The notes below the pieces were generated by a model. The model was not told the origin of the DNA. It made no database searches and saw only the letters and a list, made by a program, of their open reading frames with translations. The position numbers and the translations under genes were made by a program. From assembly GCA_964023275.1 (NCBI GenBank), contig OZ029918.1:13586355-13650354 (forward strand): DNA of 64,000 nucleotides. The letters are read 5' to 3'. Positions within the stretch are counted from its first letter, which is position 1, and every line of letters starts with the position of its first letter. The DNA is from Norana najaformis. Its lineage: Eukaryota; Annelida; Clitellata; Crassiclitellata; Hormogastridae. Shown in pieces: positions 1-12,110 of this stretch.

Positions 1-75
1 AGCGAGGAGGACGAGGAGGACGAGGAGGACGAGGAGGACGACTGCATAGAGGGTATGAAGTCAGTCGCTGGGTGA
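1..75 (+). CDS. Possible C-terminal end of an acidic protein, 5' truncated
   Basis: A 9-bp unit (GAGGAGGAC) is repeated about four times at the window edge. In frame 1 it reads as Glu-Glu-Asp repeats followed by a short non-repetitive tail (DCIEGMKSVAG) and a TGA at 73-75. Acidic tails of this kind are common in nuclear and chromatin proteins, so this may be the last codons of a gene lying to the left. It could equally be a non-coding minisatellite, because no splice site or polyadenylation signal nearby confirms it. Confidence 0.25.
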   Translation, partial: SEEDEEDEEDEEDDCIEGMKSVAG

Positions 76-1680
76 CAGCGAGCTGGAAAAGAATTCGGGG
101 AATTAGAAGGAAGTTTCGGTCGGAAGAACTGGAGAAGCGTAGACTTGACTGAAGTGGAAGAAGCCTGAGAAGCTGAGAAGTGCCCCTTTACCTCTGTCTT
201 CGTAAGTGGAAAATATATGTATTGGTTGTTGATGAGTCTATTTATTAGAGAATATATATGTGCATGCTTTTGCGCATTTAGTGAAGAGTCTAAGTCTAAG
301 TTGTACACACGGTTCCAAGCGCTGGATGAGTTCTGTCTTAAGACGCGTAGTTGTTAAATAAGTAACATAAAAAATACGCTCAGTTACATAAGTTGTTACA
401 TAAGTAAGTTGTTACGCGTAGTTGTAACATAAATACACAAGTTGTTACATAAGTAACGATACAATTGACACTGACAAACTATCTACTGTACATGTATTTT
501 CTAACATTTTGAAAGTTTCGAGTATCAAGATAGTTGAATATTTAACGGTTTGTGTAAGTAGATACGTTGGCATATGTTACATTCATTGTTTATACTTGAG
601 GTATTTAAGTCATGCCATGAACACTCGTGGAAGTGTAATGTTTGCCTGGGATAGCAGCATATTTTGTGCGCAATCGGATTGACACATGCACGCATAAAAT
701 CTTAACTCAGTCAAGTCCTTGTGGAGCTGCTTTATCCGCTGGTGAAGAAGACGAATGGAGCTGAGCTAACCCGAGTCTTCTACGGCGCCCGTAGGATTAT
801 GTTTGCGTTTTTGAGAGTTTGTTTTGGTGTTTTTCTGTGTCGGACTGTATTATAGTTGTTGGTAATTATTACCGGGGATGATTTTTGTAAATAGCAAGTT
901 GTAAATAGATATGGTAAATAGATGTGATATGCTGCCGACTGGGAATTGAGAACTGTGGATTTAATACGGTAACAAATTGACCATTTGAAGTATTTATCTT
1001 CCACAGTAGGTTCATAAAACCGTTCTCAAGAATTCTCGAGGCCAAGAAATGGGTCTTGTGACCATCCAACCCTGCCCTGCACTGTCTGTAACAGTCCCTG
1101 CATGTGTGTGTAAGACGCTCACAGTGATTAATTATCTTGCATGCATGAAAATAATAAGGTTTACAGACGATCACATCCCATAACACAAACGGGCCTACAT
1201 TTCGCTCGTGCACCGTGCACGCCGAATATAAAGGCCTAGAGTAGATTACTACAATTCACGCCTGCAGAATCAGCTATGTGATATTAGATAAATAGGTAAA
1301 TAAATTAAGTACTAGATATTGCCAGGTTTAGATAAGACAGTTGGAGCATTGGCTTGTAGATAAGAGAGCATCGTGTTGCTGATAATTTTGACAATTTTTC
1401 TGCAACTGCATGGGGCTATAGTCAACATGACTCATTGAGTATACTAGAGCTAGGTGTGTGCTGCTTTTGACACATTATGATACATATCTATTAATGGATA
1501 CCATACTGTATATATATATATATAGCGTCTAGTAAGAACCTATCACAGCGAATATTTACCCGCGCCACAGCTTCATATTTAGTGGCTGTGCGCGTAATAG
1601 ATGCTTTAAATAAATAAATAATAGATGACATATCTACATATAATTACAAACTATTATCAATACATATGCCTGAAGTCTGT
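76..1680. other. Gene-free AT-rich spacer
   Basis: No credible coding region is seen. It holds a cluster of imperfect repeats of the type AGTTGTTACATAAGTAA (about 345-465) and a short TA tract (1508-1523). The small ORFs here have no recognisable similarity or splice structure. Confidence 0.5.
345..465. repeat. Imperfect short tandem repeats with core GTTACATAAGTAA
   Basis: The core GTTACATAAG recurs with variations at about 382, 400 and 443, interspersed with GCGTAGTTGT copies at about 344 and 416. The arrangement suggests slipped duplication of a unit of about 30 bp. Confidence 0.5.
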
Positions 1681-1689
1681 ATGAAGGTT

Positions 1690-2340
1690 GAGCGAAGGGT
1701 CAGTGGAAAAAGGCATTTGTTATATACCATGGCTTATTTAAGTGAACACATTCATTTGGCACGATTAATTCAGGCCTTTCTTTTATGAAGCCATTACTAC
1801 TACTGTGCTGCAAATTGTGAAGGCGTTCCCAGAACCATGTGTAGACGATGTGGCAATATATTTCGGTAATTGGAACATCCATGTACGACATCGGGATTTG
1901 TGTTTGCAACGGATGTGTGTATTTAATTGAAGTGTGAATTTGCTAAGCCAGAAATTAAATTCATTGGTCATATTATTGTATTGGATCGGGAATCTGAAAA
2001 TGATTTCCGATAAGATAAGACGTTTGGTGGAAATGGAAAGACCGAAGTCCAAGAAGCAAGTGAATCTAGTTTTGGGACTATTCGGTTATTACCGGAAGTT
2101 CATCTCCGATTTTGCGGTGATTGCTTTATCGTGTAAGAAAGTTCCAGAAAATTTTTGCTGGAAAAACGTGCATCAAAATGCTTTGAAACATTAAAACGTT
2201 GTGTTCAAAATCTGTTTTGGCTATAATCAGTGTTGGTGATGATGTAACTTTGTATTGTGGCAGTAGTAACTTTGCGGGAAAGAGCCTTTAAAAGCCACAA
2301 ATGCATTGTTGGGAGGAAGGCGAAGAAGATTTGGAAGCAG
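1690..2340 (+). pseudogene. Decayed Ty3/Gypsy retrotransposon pol fragment (RT to RNase H)
   Basis: Read in shifting frames, the plus strand gives the ordered landmarks of Ty3/Gypsy reverse transcriptase. At about 1750-1800 there is FGTINSGLSFMKP, matching the family's FGxxNSGATF. At about 1835 there is CVDDVAIYF, matching the YVDD catalytic box. At about 1940-1975 there is KCEFAKPEIKFIGHII. At 2000-2110 there is SDKIRRLVEMERPKSKKQV followed by LGLFGYYRKFISDFA, and RNase H-like residues follow at about 2200-2280. At least three frame changes or in-frame stops break it, so it cannot be active. No LTRs were recognised on either side. Confidence 0.8.
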
Positions 2341-3420
2341 TAGACTGTCGTGTGTTCAGTTGGTGTTTCGAGTTATAAATGTCGTTGATAGATTCGAGAA
2401 CTGTATATTCGACATCTGAAGAACTAAGATTGTACTGTTCTTTTATTTACTTATATATACGAAAAACAAAGACTGTGTGTCTTTTCTCGAGTTAACGCTA
2501 AGTTACAAAGCGGGAAAATTGGCAGTTCGAAGCCCGATTGATTGGCAACTGCGAAAGATCGTCGAAACATATATTTTACACATAAGTGCATTGTTTTCTT
2601 TGTCTTAAAAATGAATCATTTGCATACAGCTCATTTTATTTTATTTAACATAATTTAGGCTAACGAGGAGTGCCGTCGAAAGATACTTAGAATGCGCTAT
2701 AAAATTTTAAATTACATTTACATAGTTCAGTTACATTTACAAAACGCCTCTGTTTATTGCCTAGACATCAATCGGTTACACACTAATCGTAACAGAGAAG
2801 ACTCGAAGCCTCACACTGTGTGTTGCAAAGATAGCGACGCCCAACCAATGAACCACTGTGGCATATTTCAGCAAATTCAAATGGTCTTTACTGCATATAA
2901 GTAACAAGAGCATTTATATAGCTTCTTCCTGATAATATCTACACATATTTGGCTTTGGTGATAAACGTCCGTCTGTGAACGTGTACACAGAGCTATTTAT
3001 AAACGCCGGGTGTTTACTTTGTTCTCGCATCTGGCGATTCTGTACAGAAGCACTGCGCAAATCTGGAGTTCATAAACATATGATATATACATGTATAAAA
3101 CATATATACATTTATACATGTATTCTCACTCATTTATATATATATATAGCTATAAGGAATATATGATAATATAGACCTATAGCAGCGGCACGAGATCTTT
3201 CGTTGAAATAATGATCGTGTTCTCATTTTAGAAGAACCTGAAGCGTCTCTTCTCCTGAACGAAACCATTTAAGCCATATAAATTTAGCATTGCGTTTCTG
3301 TAACAGACTCACTGACGCACGCACGTCCACACCTACCACACAAATGCACGTGCTATTTGCGTACAATATAATTACATCCAAACGCGCATGTCACATTCGA
3401 TGAGCCTTCCTTCTTGCTTG
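2341..3420. other. Spacer with no recognisable feature
   Basis: AT-rich sequence with short TA-rich runs near 3090-3165. No coding or repeat assignment is supported. Confidence 0.4.
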
Positions 3421-3426
3421 TTTAGC

Positions 3427-3745
3427 AATCCATCCATCCATCCATCCATCAATCCATCCATCCATCCACTCGTCTACGCAATGTACATAGCTGTAGGACT
3501 ATTGTAACAATCCATCCAACCATTCATCCATCCATCCATCCGTCCCTCCATCCATTCATCCATCCATCCATCCATCCAACCATCCATCTACCCGTTCATT
3601 CACCACCCATCCATTTATCCATTCATCATCCATCCAACTCCATCCGTCCATACAATGTCCATAACTAACACCATTGTAATGTAATCCATCCATCCACCAT
3701 CCACCCACCCACCCACCCACCCATCCATCCATCCATCTCTCCAGT
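3427..3745. repeat. CCAT/ATCC tetranucleotide microsatellite block
   Basis: Imperfect (CCAT)n runs occupy 3427-3470, 3508-3660 and 3677-3738. A similar short unique sequence (AATGT-CATA/TAACT-ATTGTAA) sits between the runs at about 3480-3510 and 3655-3685. The block therefore also has a higher-order repeat of roughly 170 bp. Confidence 0.85.
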
Positions 3746-6700
3746 GTTTATAACTATAAAGCCATTGTCATGCAATGTAATGCAATGTAGCGTAATTTGA
3801 CATTTATAGAGCTATCTATTTCTTATCGACCAATGCCTATAAGTTTGAGATCAATGTCTATCAATGTGAGAACCAATCATATAATAAAAACCACTGTCTC
3901 GCAATATTTGACCAGCGTCGTTCACCAAAAGAGGTCGCACGGTGTTAAATCTTATGAATGGAAAGACAGTAGGGAACCAGAAGTTTTGAAGGGGAAAGCC
4001 AAGTCAGCAAGGTCTTCGTTAAGCTTCGAAAATTTGTTGACTGTTTAGTCGTAGGGACATTTTGCCGTCTAAATTTTTGATGACTTCTTTGCTGTTTATT
4101 AATCAATCGTTTCCCAATCTCTAATGGAAAATTTTTCCTCCTTTCCAGACTTACACCAAGCATTAACTTTTATTCCTGGTAGACCTACAACGCGTTTAGC
4201 CAAAAAACCACTTTATTTTTTCCTACTTTGTTTTCTTCTTCTGTAACTATAATATTCTAAGGCAAACGTCAATGACTATGAGAGAAAAATGCGTATGATG
4301 TAGGTCCTGGTCTCACGGACTGTTACCCTGAGACCAATGAGCATAACTGAGACTAATGCCAATATAATTAATTATGAGACCAAAGTCAATAGGCAGGGAA
4401 GATGTCCATTTTATGCCTGTCTTAACAAAGATTATACCGAGAGCTTTTAAGGGTCGCAATCGGCTCCGATGTTCTGTCGCTTTAGCCCACTAATAACGCT
4501 CTGTATCTGACTTTTGTAGCTGTTTATCAATGTGTCGCCACTGCATGTGTCTGTGTCTGTGTCTCTGTCCCTGAGTCATTCTGCCAACCCTGCGACAGTT
4601 CTCATTATGCTTGTCTTTCTGTATCCGCGTATTTGGCAGGCTGTCTATTTGTTAGCGTATCGGTATGTCTGTACGAGTGTCCGTCCGGCTGCCTGCTGTT
4701 CTGTCAGTTTTCAACTTGTGCCTAGATGTTCTGCTTCTAGGAAACTGTAAATCGTTGTCCATCACATAAACGCTATCGAATCACAGCCTCGTCAGCCTCC
4801 ATCACAGAACCAGCAGCAGCAGCTGGAGTAGTGGCAGCGTCTTCTTTATTAGCATCTCATTCCAACAGCATAAGACATGTCAGCACAGACACCTTTGAAC
4901 AGCCATGACTTAGCAAACGTTCACCAATATCCTTCTCCACTGGCCTCTTCAGACCTGCGGTCGAGGTCACAAGGGTCAATGCATGGTCATCTGAAATCAT
5001 GGACACTCCTTATCGGGTCACTCGCGTCACTCGAGTGCAAGGTCAGCTGGGTCATGACCTCTCCCTATGCATTTTCTTTACTGTCTTTCGGCTTGTCTTA
5101 TGTAGTCATGTCTTTGTTGTGACGTAGTGTTTCTCTGTTGTGATGGATTTGTAACTATAAAATATCTCTAGACAGCATGTGCTCATATTTTAATATGTGT
5201 GTAGTCGGTGCCATAATATTTATATATATGTCATGTTGCTACACAACATTTCAGTGCAACAGATAAGGCAAAACAACGCTGTATAAGGCAACCGAAGATT
5301 GACGCAGTTTCTCAATGACATCAACACCATATATTAGATGATATTTTTTGTTACTCCATACGCCGCCACGTATGACTGACACATCATGAATATGCGAATG
5401 ACCCTCGACAGACAGACGGATGTGAGATTAACTCCTTCACAAAGTACCAATAAATATGCAAAATATAACAACTGTAATGTTATGTGAACAGAAATGTACA
5501 TAATGCGGCTGTCGCCCATCGGACCTGACACGTTCGTTTCGATTTCATTGTTAACGATTTCTATGGCAACGGTAGCTATGGGAACGAGTAGCGAGTGAGC
5601 ACTAGTCAAGCCATCATTGTGGTTGCTTCAAAGAACTTAAAGAAACGGCGCTGTATAACTATGCACTTAGCGTATTAGATTCAGGATTCATGATCCGCTT
5701 ATAAAGGTCAACTCTGCTCACGATCTGTAATCCGTATATACATACTTCATTCTGTATATATATACATACAGTATGAACATAGTAGGCCAGTGAGTACGAT
5801 GTGCTTATATGCATTTATTCTGCGCCTATAAGGATTTCATACCAGGAGTAGGGATATATATATACACATATATATCAGGGAAATTAGGATAAGTGGCCAA
5901 AACTTTAGGCGAATGACTAAATAGATGGACACAATATTTTCGTCATATAATACATGGACCAAGGTCAAACATTAACTTTCGTGCAGAGAGGAAGAGAGGG
6001 AGAAGGAGAGGGAGTAGACTTACGTCCATTATATCCTCTTTCCAAATCCATCACTAAATCAGTGGAGTGACCATGATATTGGTTTCGCTAAGCAGCAGTC
6101 AGAGGCGAGATAGAACGACAGTTGAATTGATTAAGTAATTGAGGCTTTGGAAACGTTAGAATTTCTCAAAAATGTTAGCAATCACGTCGATTCGCTAAGT
6201 GTATAGCACACTTCAGCATGGCACGCTTGAGCAAACATCAACTGCTGGCAGCCTATAGGGCTACCCTAACACCTAACGATACGTAGGCCAATGATACAGA
6301 AGAGGATTTGTGAAGCACACTCGAGCATATCTCCCTGGAAGCACTGCTAACGCAGCTCCGGATAACGAGAACAGTTTTCGAGTTGATGCATGGAGAAAGT
6401 GCAAATAGCACTCGTGAGTATCCAAAGGTCGAGAGATCAAAAGGAAGGTCACGGATCTTCAGGTCGACTTCCATATATCTATATATATATGTGTGATGTT
6501 TTCATATATGCTACAGCAGACAGTGTACTCAGCGTCACCCGGACTGATGTCATCGTTCGTCTTGAGTTTAAGGTTGCGTCTAGTAGTGAAGTTAAAAAGG
6601 AGCAACTCCGCATGCAGCGTCTTAGAGCCGCTGAACAGGACGTGTTACGTAACATCAGGTTTAATGGACAAGCATGTAGAATCGGTTGATTTCTCTTAGC

Positions 6701-7550
6701 ATTGTAAAGAAAAGCACTATAGCATTGTTTTACGGCTCAAGTCCGTGGTCACTCTGTGACTTCGTATATGCATGGCTAGACCGGTAACAGACAAACACTA
6801 CAGACTATCGTTTATTAGCCTTTCTTCGTAAAACTTGTCGTTCACCCGCATCAGGACTTGCAGCATCAGTTCCTGATATCAGTCATTTGGTAGTTAACGT
6901 CAGCTTAGAAATCAGTGATCTAGATTCTCTGTCTCTTGCTCTCTCTGGGTTGTTCTAAAATCTTTTGTTTTTCTTATACTTACCCTGCGTCCTTTTATGT
7001 CTTCGTTATGTGCTATCCACCGAAATCCCAGTCTTTTTGCTTCTCTTGAGTCCAACTTTTAAATCTTGCATGCGTTGTCTAGTTCGGCGAACGTTGAGTA
7101 GGCATTAACTCCACGTTGGCAAACTATTGCAGTCTTCGTGATCGACTTATTCAGTAGAGTTTTTACCATCATAAGAAAAGACCATCGTATTTCGTCGTTT
7201 CTGATGGTCTGTATCCTTCAGGCGATCTCCTGCGTTTTCCACAGCCAAATCATTTCTGCTGAAAGAATTTCGTACATTCCTATACAAGCATATAGGCTTG
7301 CGAGCATGCATAGATTATATACAACATGTAGACCTGTATATTATCTAATGAGGGCTTTTCAGACAGGAGACTCTTCACATTTAGAGCCTATAAAATGTAA
7401 TGTGTGTATGATATATATATATATACACCACATATATGCAATATATTCCAGACTATATATGGTCCTGCTGTATATCGACTATAAACTGCTGTAGGGTGTA
7501 TAAAGTGTGGCCTATGTTGGCCTGTATGTAGGCCAATCTATATTATATAT
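3746..7550. other. Spacer with no confident feature
   Basis: Only short unrelated ORFs, TA-rich runs (5755-5770, 5850-5875, 6475-6492, 7410-7450) and a purine-rich patch at about 5990-6015. No protein family, RNA gene or repeat family is recognised. Confidence 0.4.
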
Positions 7551-7554
7551 ATAT

Positions 7555-7663
7555 ACCGTCTACTCAAGGCAGTCGACAATCGACCATATATATATGGTCG
7601 ATATATATATATGGTCGATATATATATATATATGTCGATTGTCCATTGCCTTGAGTAGACGGT
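7555..7663. mobile_element. 109-bp foldback (MITE-like) element
   Basis: Perfect 17-bp terminal inverted repeats, ACCGTCTACTCAAGGCA at 7555-7571 and its reverse complement at 7647-7663. The arms continue with a few mismatches through a GACAATCGAC core to about 30 bp each. The loop is alternating TA with two TATGGTCGATA units. The whole element can fold into one long hairpin. No clear target-site duplication is visible because it sits next to a TA tract. Confidence 0.75.
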
Positions 7664-8369
7664 GTTCTTTATTCGCATTTTGCTAATTGCAGTAGACCAT
7701 ATGTAGCCAGCTGTGGTCTGTGCAGCGGAAATCCGGTTTTGGCCGGAAGCCACCGGACGTCGGAACCAGATCAGACGATGTATTAAATATTAATCGCGGT
7801 CGACGGATTAAGGATTAACAAGAATTTGGCAATTAGATTATCGGGTCGCCGATTCAAAGACCGGCGCTGAGCCGACTCGACAGCCATCTACAATGCGATG
7901 CTGTGCTATTTAGTTTCACGATACAGAACACATGCATCCTATTCAGTCTATCGGTCGGCCATTGACTTTTGTTGTCTCGACCGGAGAATGCTCTTCCGTT
8001 CTCGATATAAAAGCGTGGTCACGTGACGGACACGTGGTCCCGTATTTTCCTGAAAAGCTTCATGTTACTGAATGAAGTGTCTGATATATAAGCCTAAATG
8101 CCGTGTACGGTTTGGTAATGTAGACTGACAGCTGATGTTTTGACCCTCGATATGGTTTTAGTATTGTTCGAAGTCGATGTATAAGTGCCGAAGAGAAGAA
8201 AACTTTGCATGAAATGGCCGCTTTATTACGCTTCCAAAAATATCCGAAATCAGCATACTAAGTCATTCATTCAAATCTATTTGCCCATTTTATCTGTACG
8301 CTAGCCTAAGTGGTGTTAAAGCTCATGAAGAATATAAAGTTCATCTGTAAGCAAGAATTTCAGACAGTT

Positions 8370-8665
8370 GGTCTTTCACTCAAGACTGAAAACATTTCTT
8401 TTCCAAAAATCTTATCCTGATTCTTCCTCTTCCCCTTATCTCTCTTCTCGCTTCAGTTTCAAACACCATCCACCGTAGCCATCCGACCAGCTATCTGACT
8501 GCCTGACACCTGGATCTTGACCTGGAACCGAACCCTTTTGCCTATCGATTTTGTTTTGACTGAGCGCCTGTAAATAAGCTAGTTCCCGCGACTTAGCTTT
8601 CGTTGGGGGCTGTAGAAATCTCGAGATTACGATTACGATTACGAACTGAGCCCACGCATCGGAGT
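8370..8665 (+). mobile_element. 3' end of an L2/CR1-like LINE, copy 1
   Basis: The sequence encodes the typical last residues of an L2-like ORF2 (TQD.KHFFSKNLILIL type, the FKxxLKTxLF region of the family) and ends in a short TTACGA repeat at about 8630-8650, the simple-repeat tail of such elements. A second, about 80% similar copy lies at 28893-29165 in the same orientation; both share TTTTGTTTTGACTGAGCGCC and GTTCCCGCGACTTAGCTTTC. Confidence 0.75.
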
Positions 8666-10195
8666 CATACGGACGTAACTAATGGTTAGAGTTATATAGT
8701 TCTAGTACTGTAGTTGAACATTCATCAGAAGGCAATGGCGTCAAGTGGCCAAAGCGGAGTTTCAGAGGTTCCCTGAGGAGCAGAGGTGAAGGGAGACAAT
8801 CTAGAACCAGTTCTTTTGCGACAGTTTTCAGGTCGTACACAAGAGGCCTAAGCATGAAGGTGACGGCAGCTGAGTTGCCAGATAATGCGGCTGATGTGAA
8901 GACGTGAGCGAAATAATGGAGGATTTGCCTTAATTGCTTCAATTAGTCGTCCCTCGACAACGATTGGTCCATTTCAGAAGACGCATGAGCCGGAACGTTT
9001 AATAGTCAAGTATGTGGGTGCGCTGTATAAACGTCGCGGGTTTGATTCCCATTTGTGTGCGAGGGGCAATTCATCTCGTTCTTGAATTGAAATCTAAATT
9101 GTCGCTTAGTTGCGTCGCATCACAGACGGGTAAAACTGACCACGGGTGATTGGTCATCCACCAGCGTCCAGTTTAGAATGGATTCAGCCCGTCTCCCTAG
9201 CCATTCCTCCCGCCTATCGACCGACCGGCACCGATCTCCCACAGTCACCGCAGCTAAGGGAGTCTATCGATTGCCGCTGCTGCACACAAGACAGACTTCG
9301 ATGGGATGGAGCCGTTCGACTTTGAAGCTCTCGTTGTCCGGCGCTGCAGCTTACATCTCTAAATCGTCACGAACGGGGTCGCTGGGCCATGACCTGTGAT
9401 CCAAGACCCCGACCCGAGCCACATACCGACCTTTTCGTCTGAATGGGCGGTTGATAACAAAGTCGCTCACACGCAGGGCTTGACGATGGAGTCGTTTCGG
9501 GAATGTCTATTTAGCAGACACAACAGGCTCGTCTCTTTACCAACGATAACTATTCTATGACTATCTGACTTTTGTTACTACTACTTTACAACAACACTAC
9601 AAAATATTTTAATAAAACACCACAACTATCCTTCACTGCAAGGAATCATCTGCAAAGCAACCATTATTTCATCATAACCATTCCACTAAACGCTCAACTA
9701 CAGCGCTACAATTAGTCCACTACAGTACTAGAACTATATATCCCACTACAACGATCCAAAATCTCCACTACAGCAGTATGATTACTTACTAAGCGCTGGA
9801 AGTATTCAAGTGCAACACGGCTACACTATATAGACGGCCATAAATGCTCCACTACATCAACCCAGCTGCCACAGTTAAACTAATCCAATAAAAAGAATCA
9901 ACTGACTCGAACTGTAAACTCCAGAACAACAGTCTAAAACTCAGCCGCTACATTACATTTACATTATAATGCACTGCATACACCAAGTACTAGAAAAACA
10001 TATATTTGTTTATATACAAAAGGCTAAGACACGTGTAGGAGTGGCATCTGAATCATTTACTATACTTATGCGTAACACTCGCTCATTTGATGGTCCATTT
10101 AGTACAATAAGGTGCAGGGGAGGGAGTTGAGAGGGAGAAACGGGGAGCAATAGGAAATTTTCTCCAGATGGGGCATTTTGCCGAACTAGCGCTCA
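8666..10195. other. Spacer with a tRNA-like B-box near 9042
   Basis: No gene is supported. GGGTTTGATTCCC at about 9038-9051 resembles an RNA polymerase III B box, so 9000-9100 may be a SINE head. Repeat-like but unclassified GC-richer sequence follows at 9180-9540. From 9540 to 10000 it is AC-rich unique DNA. Confidence 0.35.
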
Positions 10196-10197
10196 GA

Positions 10198-10345
10198 TGC
10201 TTTGTAATTGTAATTTGTAATTGTAATTTGAGATTTATAAAGCGCATCTTAGAGGATAAACTCAACAGAGGTGCTTCCGACCCGAAGCAGTAAAATCACT
10301 GTTAAACAGTACAGTCTTCAGGTGCCTACGGAACACTGAAAGGGG
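10198..10345. repeat. Dispersed repeat family D, copy 1
   Basis: About 145 bp starting AATTGTAATTTGAGATTTAT, containing AAAGCGC and ending GGGGGAGAGAAAGGAGCT. A clearly homologous copy in the same orientation lies at 18680-18822. The TTTATAAAGCGC core resembles the 3' ends of L2-like LINEs or SINEs. Confidence 0.8.
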
Positions 10346-11545
10346 GAGAGAAAGGAGCTTTGCGCAGAGTATGCTAGTAATACAATAAATTGATACTCAA
10401 AACTACTGCAAGACATCTTTGCATCACCCGTACTTTACTATGTATGGCAACGCCAAGTACTGAACTCGTAGGCTTAGTATGCGTTGCACTGTTATTACTG
10501 CAGAGTGGCTTGGTGGCCGAAAGGAAAGACCTGAGCATTCGCCTCTTGATCCCTGATTCAAATCGCCGTGCATGAAATGAAACTGAGAACTCACTGACAA
10601 GGCAAACGGCCGCTTGGGAACCCTGGACATTTGATTATATTGATTCTGTTTCAGCCGATAAATCTTTCATCCCACAGCTGTAACGTCGGTGATGACTAAC
10701 GTGTCTTTATTGAGAAATAACGACTTCATTACCTTACTTTACCGGTAATACTCGGTACCTCTGCATATCGATACGGTGATGTGTGCCTTTAGCACAGTAT
10801 AATGGTGAGCTGTCTGCATGCAAGACGTGAAGCCAAACGACGTGAGCCAGAATTTAAAGACGGCACCTAATGCAGTCTGTCGCCAGGATTTCAGTCAGCG
10901 TTCTATGGTCGTCTATGCAGATATATTGTCTATGCTCGGCGAACGCCCTTTCCGCCATTGACGATGCAACGAACGACGGGTGCCCGGAATTAAATGATAT
11001 TCCATGCTATTGATTGGATGATGACAACATTGGTGTTGCCCTCTGCTGTTCTTCAGTCCATGAGTTTGGGATCATTACACAGACAGGATATACAATGCGT
11101 TTATCATACAGTATTTATATAGGTTATAGGTCTATATATATGCGCCATATAAACGCTATATATACGATTAATGAGCGTCTTTTAGTCTAACGAATCCTCT
11201 TCTGCGCTGCAGCCTCGGAGGATAACTGGATTGCTTTGGTTGACCAGAGGAACAGCGCCGAGCTGGGCTTAAGATGTTACAAAGGATAAACATATATGCA
11301 AATCGGGTTCTAACGCTGCGGGATATCGTCAACTGTTAGCGCGAAGCCCAGATATAAGAGGCGCTTTGTTACGTAAGGCACACGAGGCTCATATGTACCA
11401 CGCACGTGGATAAACCATCGGATGCATTTCATAAGACGGAAGCAAGGAATACCGTAAGTGTAATGTTTTTGTATAGATTGTAAACATATCTAGTTCTAAA
11501 TGTCCATAAGCCTATATTGTTCTTTAATAATGATAAGATATTGTA
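10346..11545. other. Spacer with a possible SINE head near 10505
   Basis: GGTGGCCGAAAGG at about 10513 and CTGATTCAAATCGCC at about 10554 resemble degenerate pol III A and B boxes 40 bp apart. Otherwise no feature is recognised. Confidence 0.3.
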
Positions 11546-11549
11546 ATGT

Positions 11550-11608
11550 TCACATACATACATGCATACATACATACATACATACATACATACATACATA
11601 CATACATA
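11550..11608. repeat. (CATA)n microsatellite
   Basis: An almost pure CATA tetranucleotide array of about 15 units lies just 5' of the LINE fragment at 11640. Confidence 0.9.
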
Positions 11609-11639
11609 CTACATCAAATAATCAAATGCGATAATGTAG

Positions 11640-12110
11640 TTTGCCGCCATTAATTGCAGTGCTATCCAAGGTTCTGGCATTGGGCCCAGCTTTTACACTC
11701 TTATGGAGAGCGACCTTAAACTTGTCTCGCTTACCAATATTCTTTTTAAATTTGCAGAGGACAGCGATCGTCTTGTCCCGCAAAACTCGCCTATTAGCCT
11801 GGAAACTGAACTGGCCAATATCAAGGATTGTTATTACACTACGTAGTTCTTATGATTACTCCAATATCAATGCTGATAGTTTTCTTTCCAACCGTAAGCC
11901 TATATAAAGTTCTATGCTGTTAGTTTCCAAACTATAGAACTGCATATAAAGTTAGACTTGTTAAACTGTTTACAATATTGCATCGTTTTACTGACATTTA
12001 TGCTGCTTTTTCACAGTTTGTATGCATTGTTATTGTAAAACGGGTGGGCGTTTATCTCGCGCTGATAAAAAGTACTTACTTACTTACATACATACACTAT
12101 ACACACACAC
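11640..12110 (+). pseudogene. LINE reverse transcriptase fragment plus 3' end
   Basis: With one or two frame changes the plus strand reads AIQGSGIGPSFYTLM (RT motif 4), ESDLKLVSLTNILFKF and FAEDSDRLVPQNSP, which corresponds to the catalytic YADD box (here AEDS, one key Asp lost), then ISLETELANIKD. This is the RT core of an L2/CR1-like LINE. The part after about 11870 appears deleted and rejoined to a 3' region ending in AAAAAGTACTTACTTACTTAC at about 12068-12088. Confidence 0.75.

Noticed and set aside
3427-3745. Regularly spaced repeats suggesting a CRISPR-like array
   Set aside because: It is a CCAT tetranucleotide microsatellite in a eukaryotic genome; there are no unique spacers of constant length.
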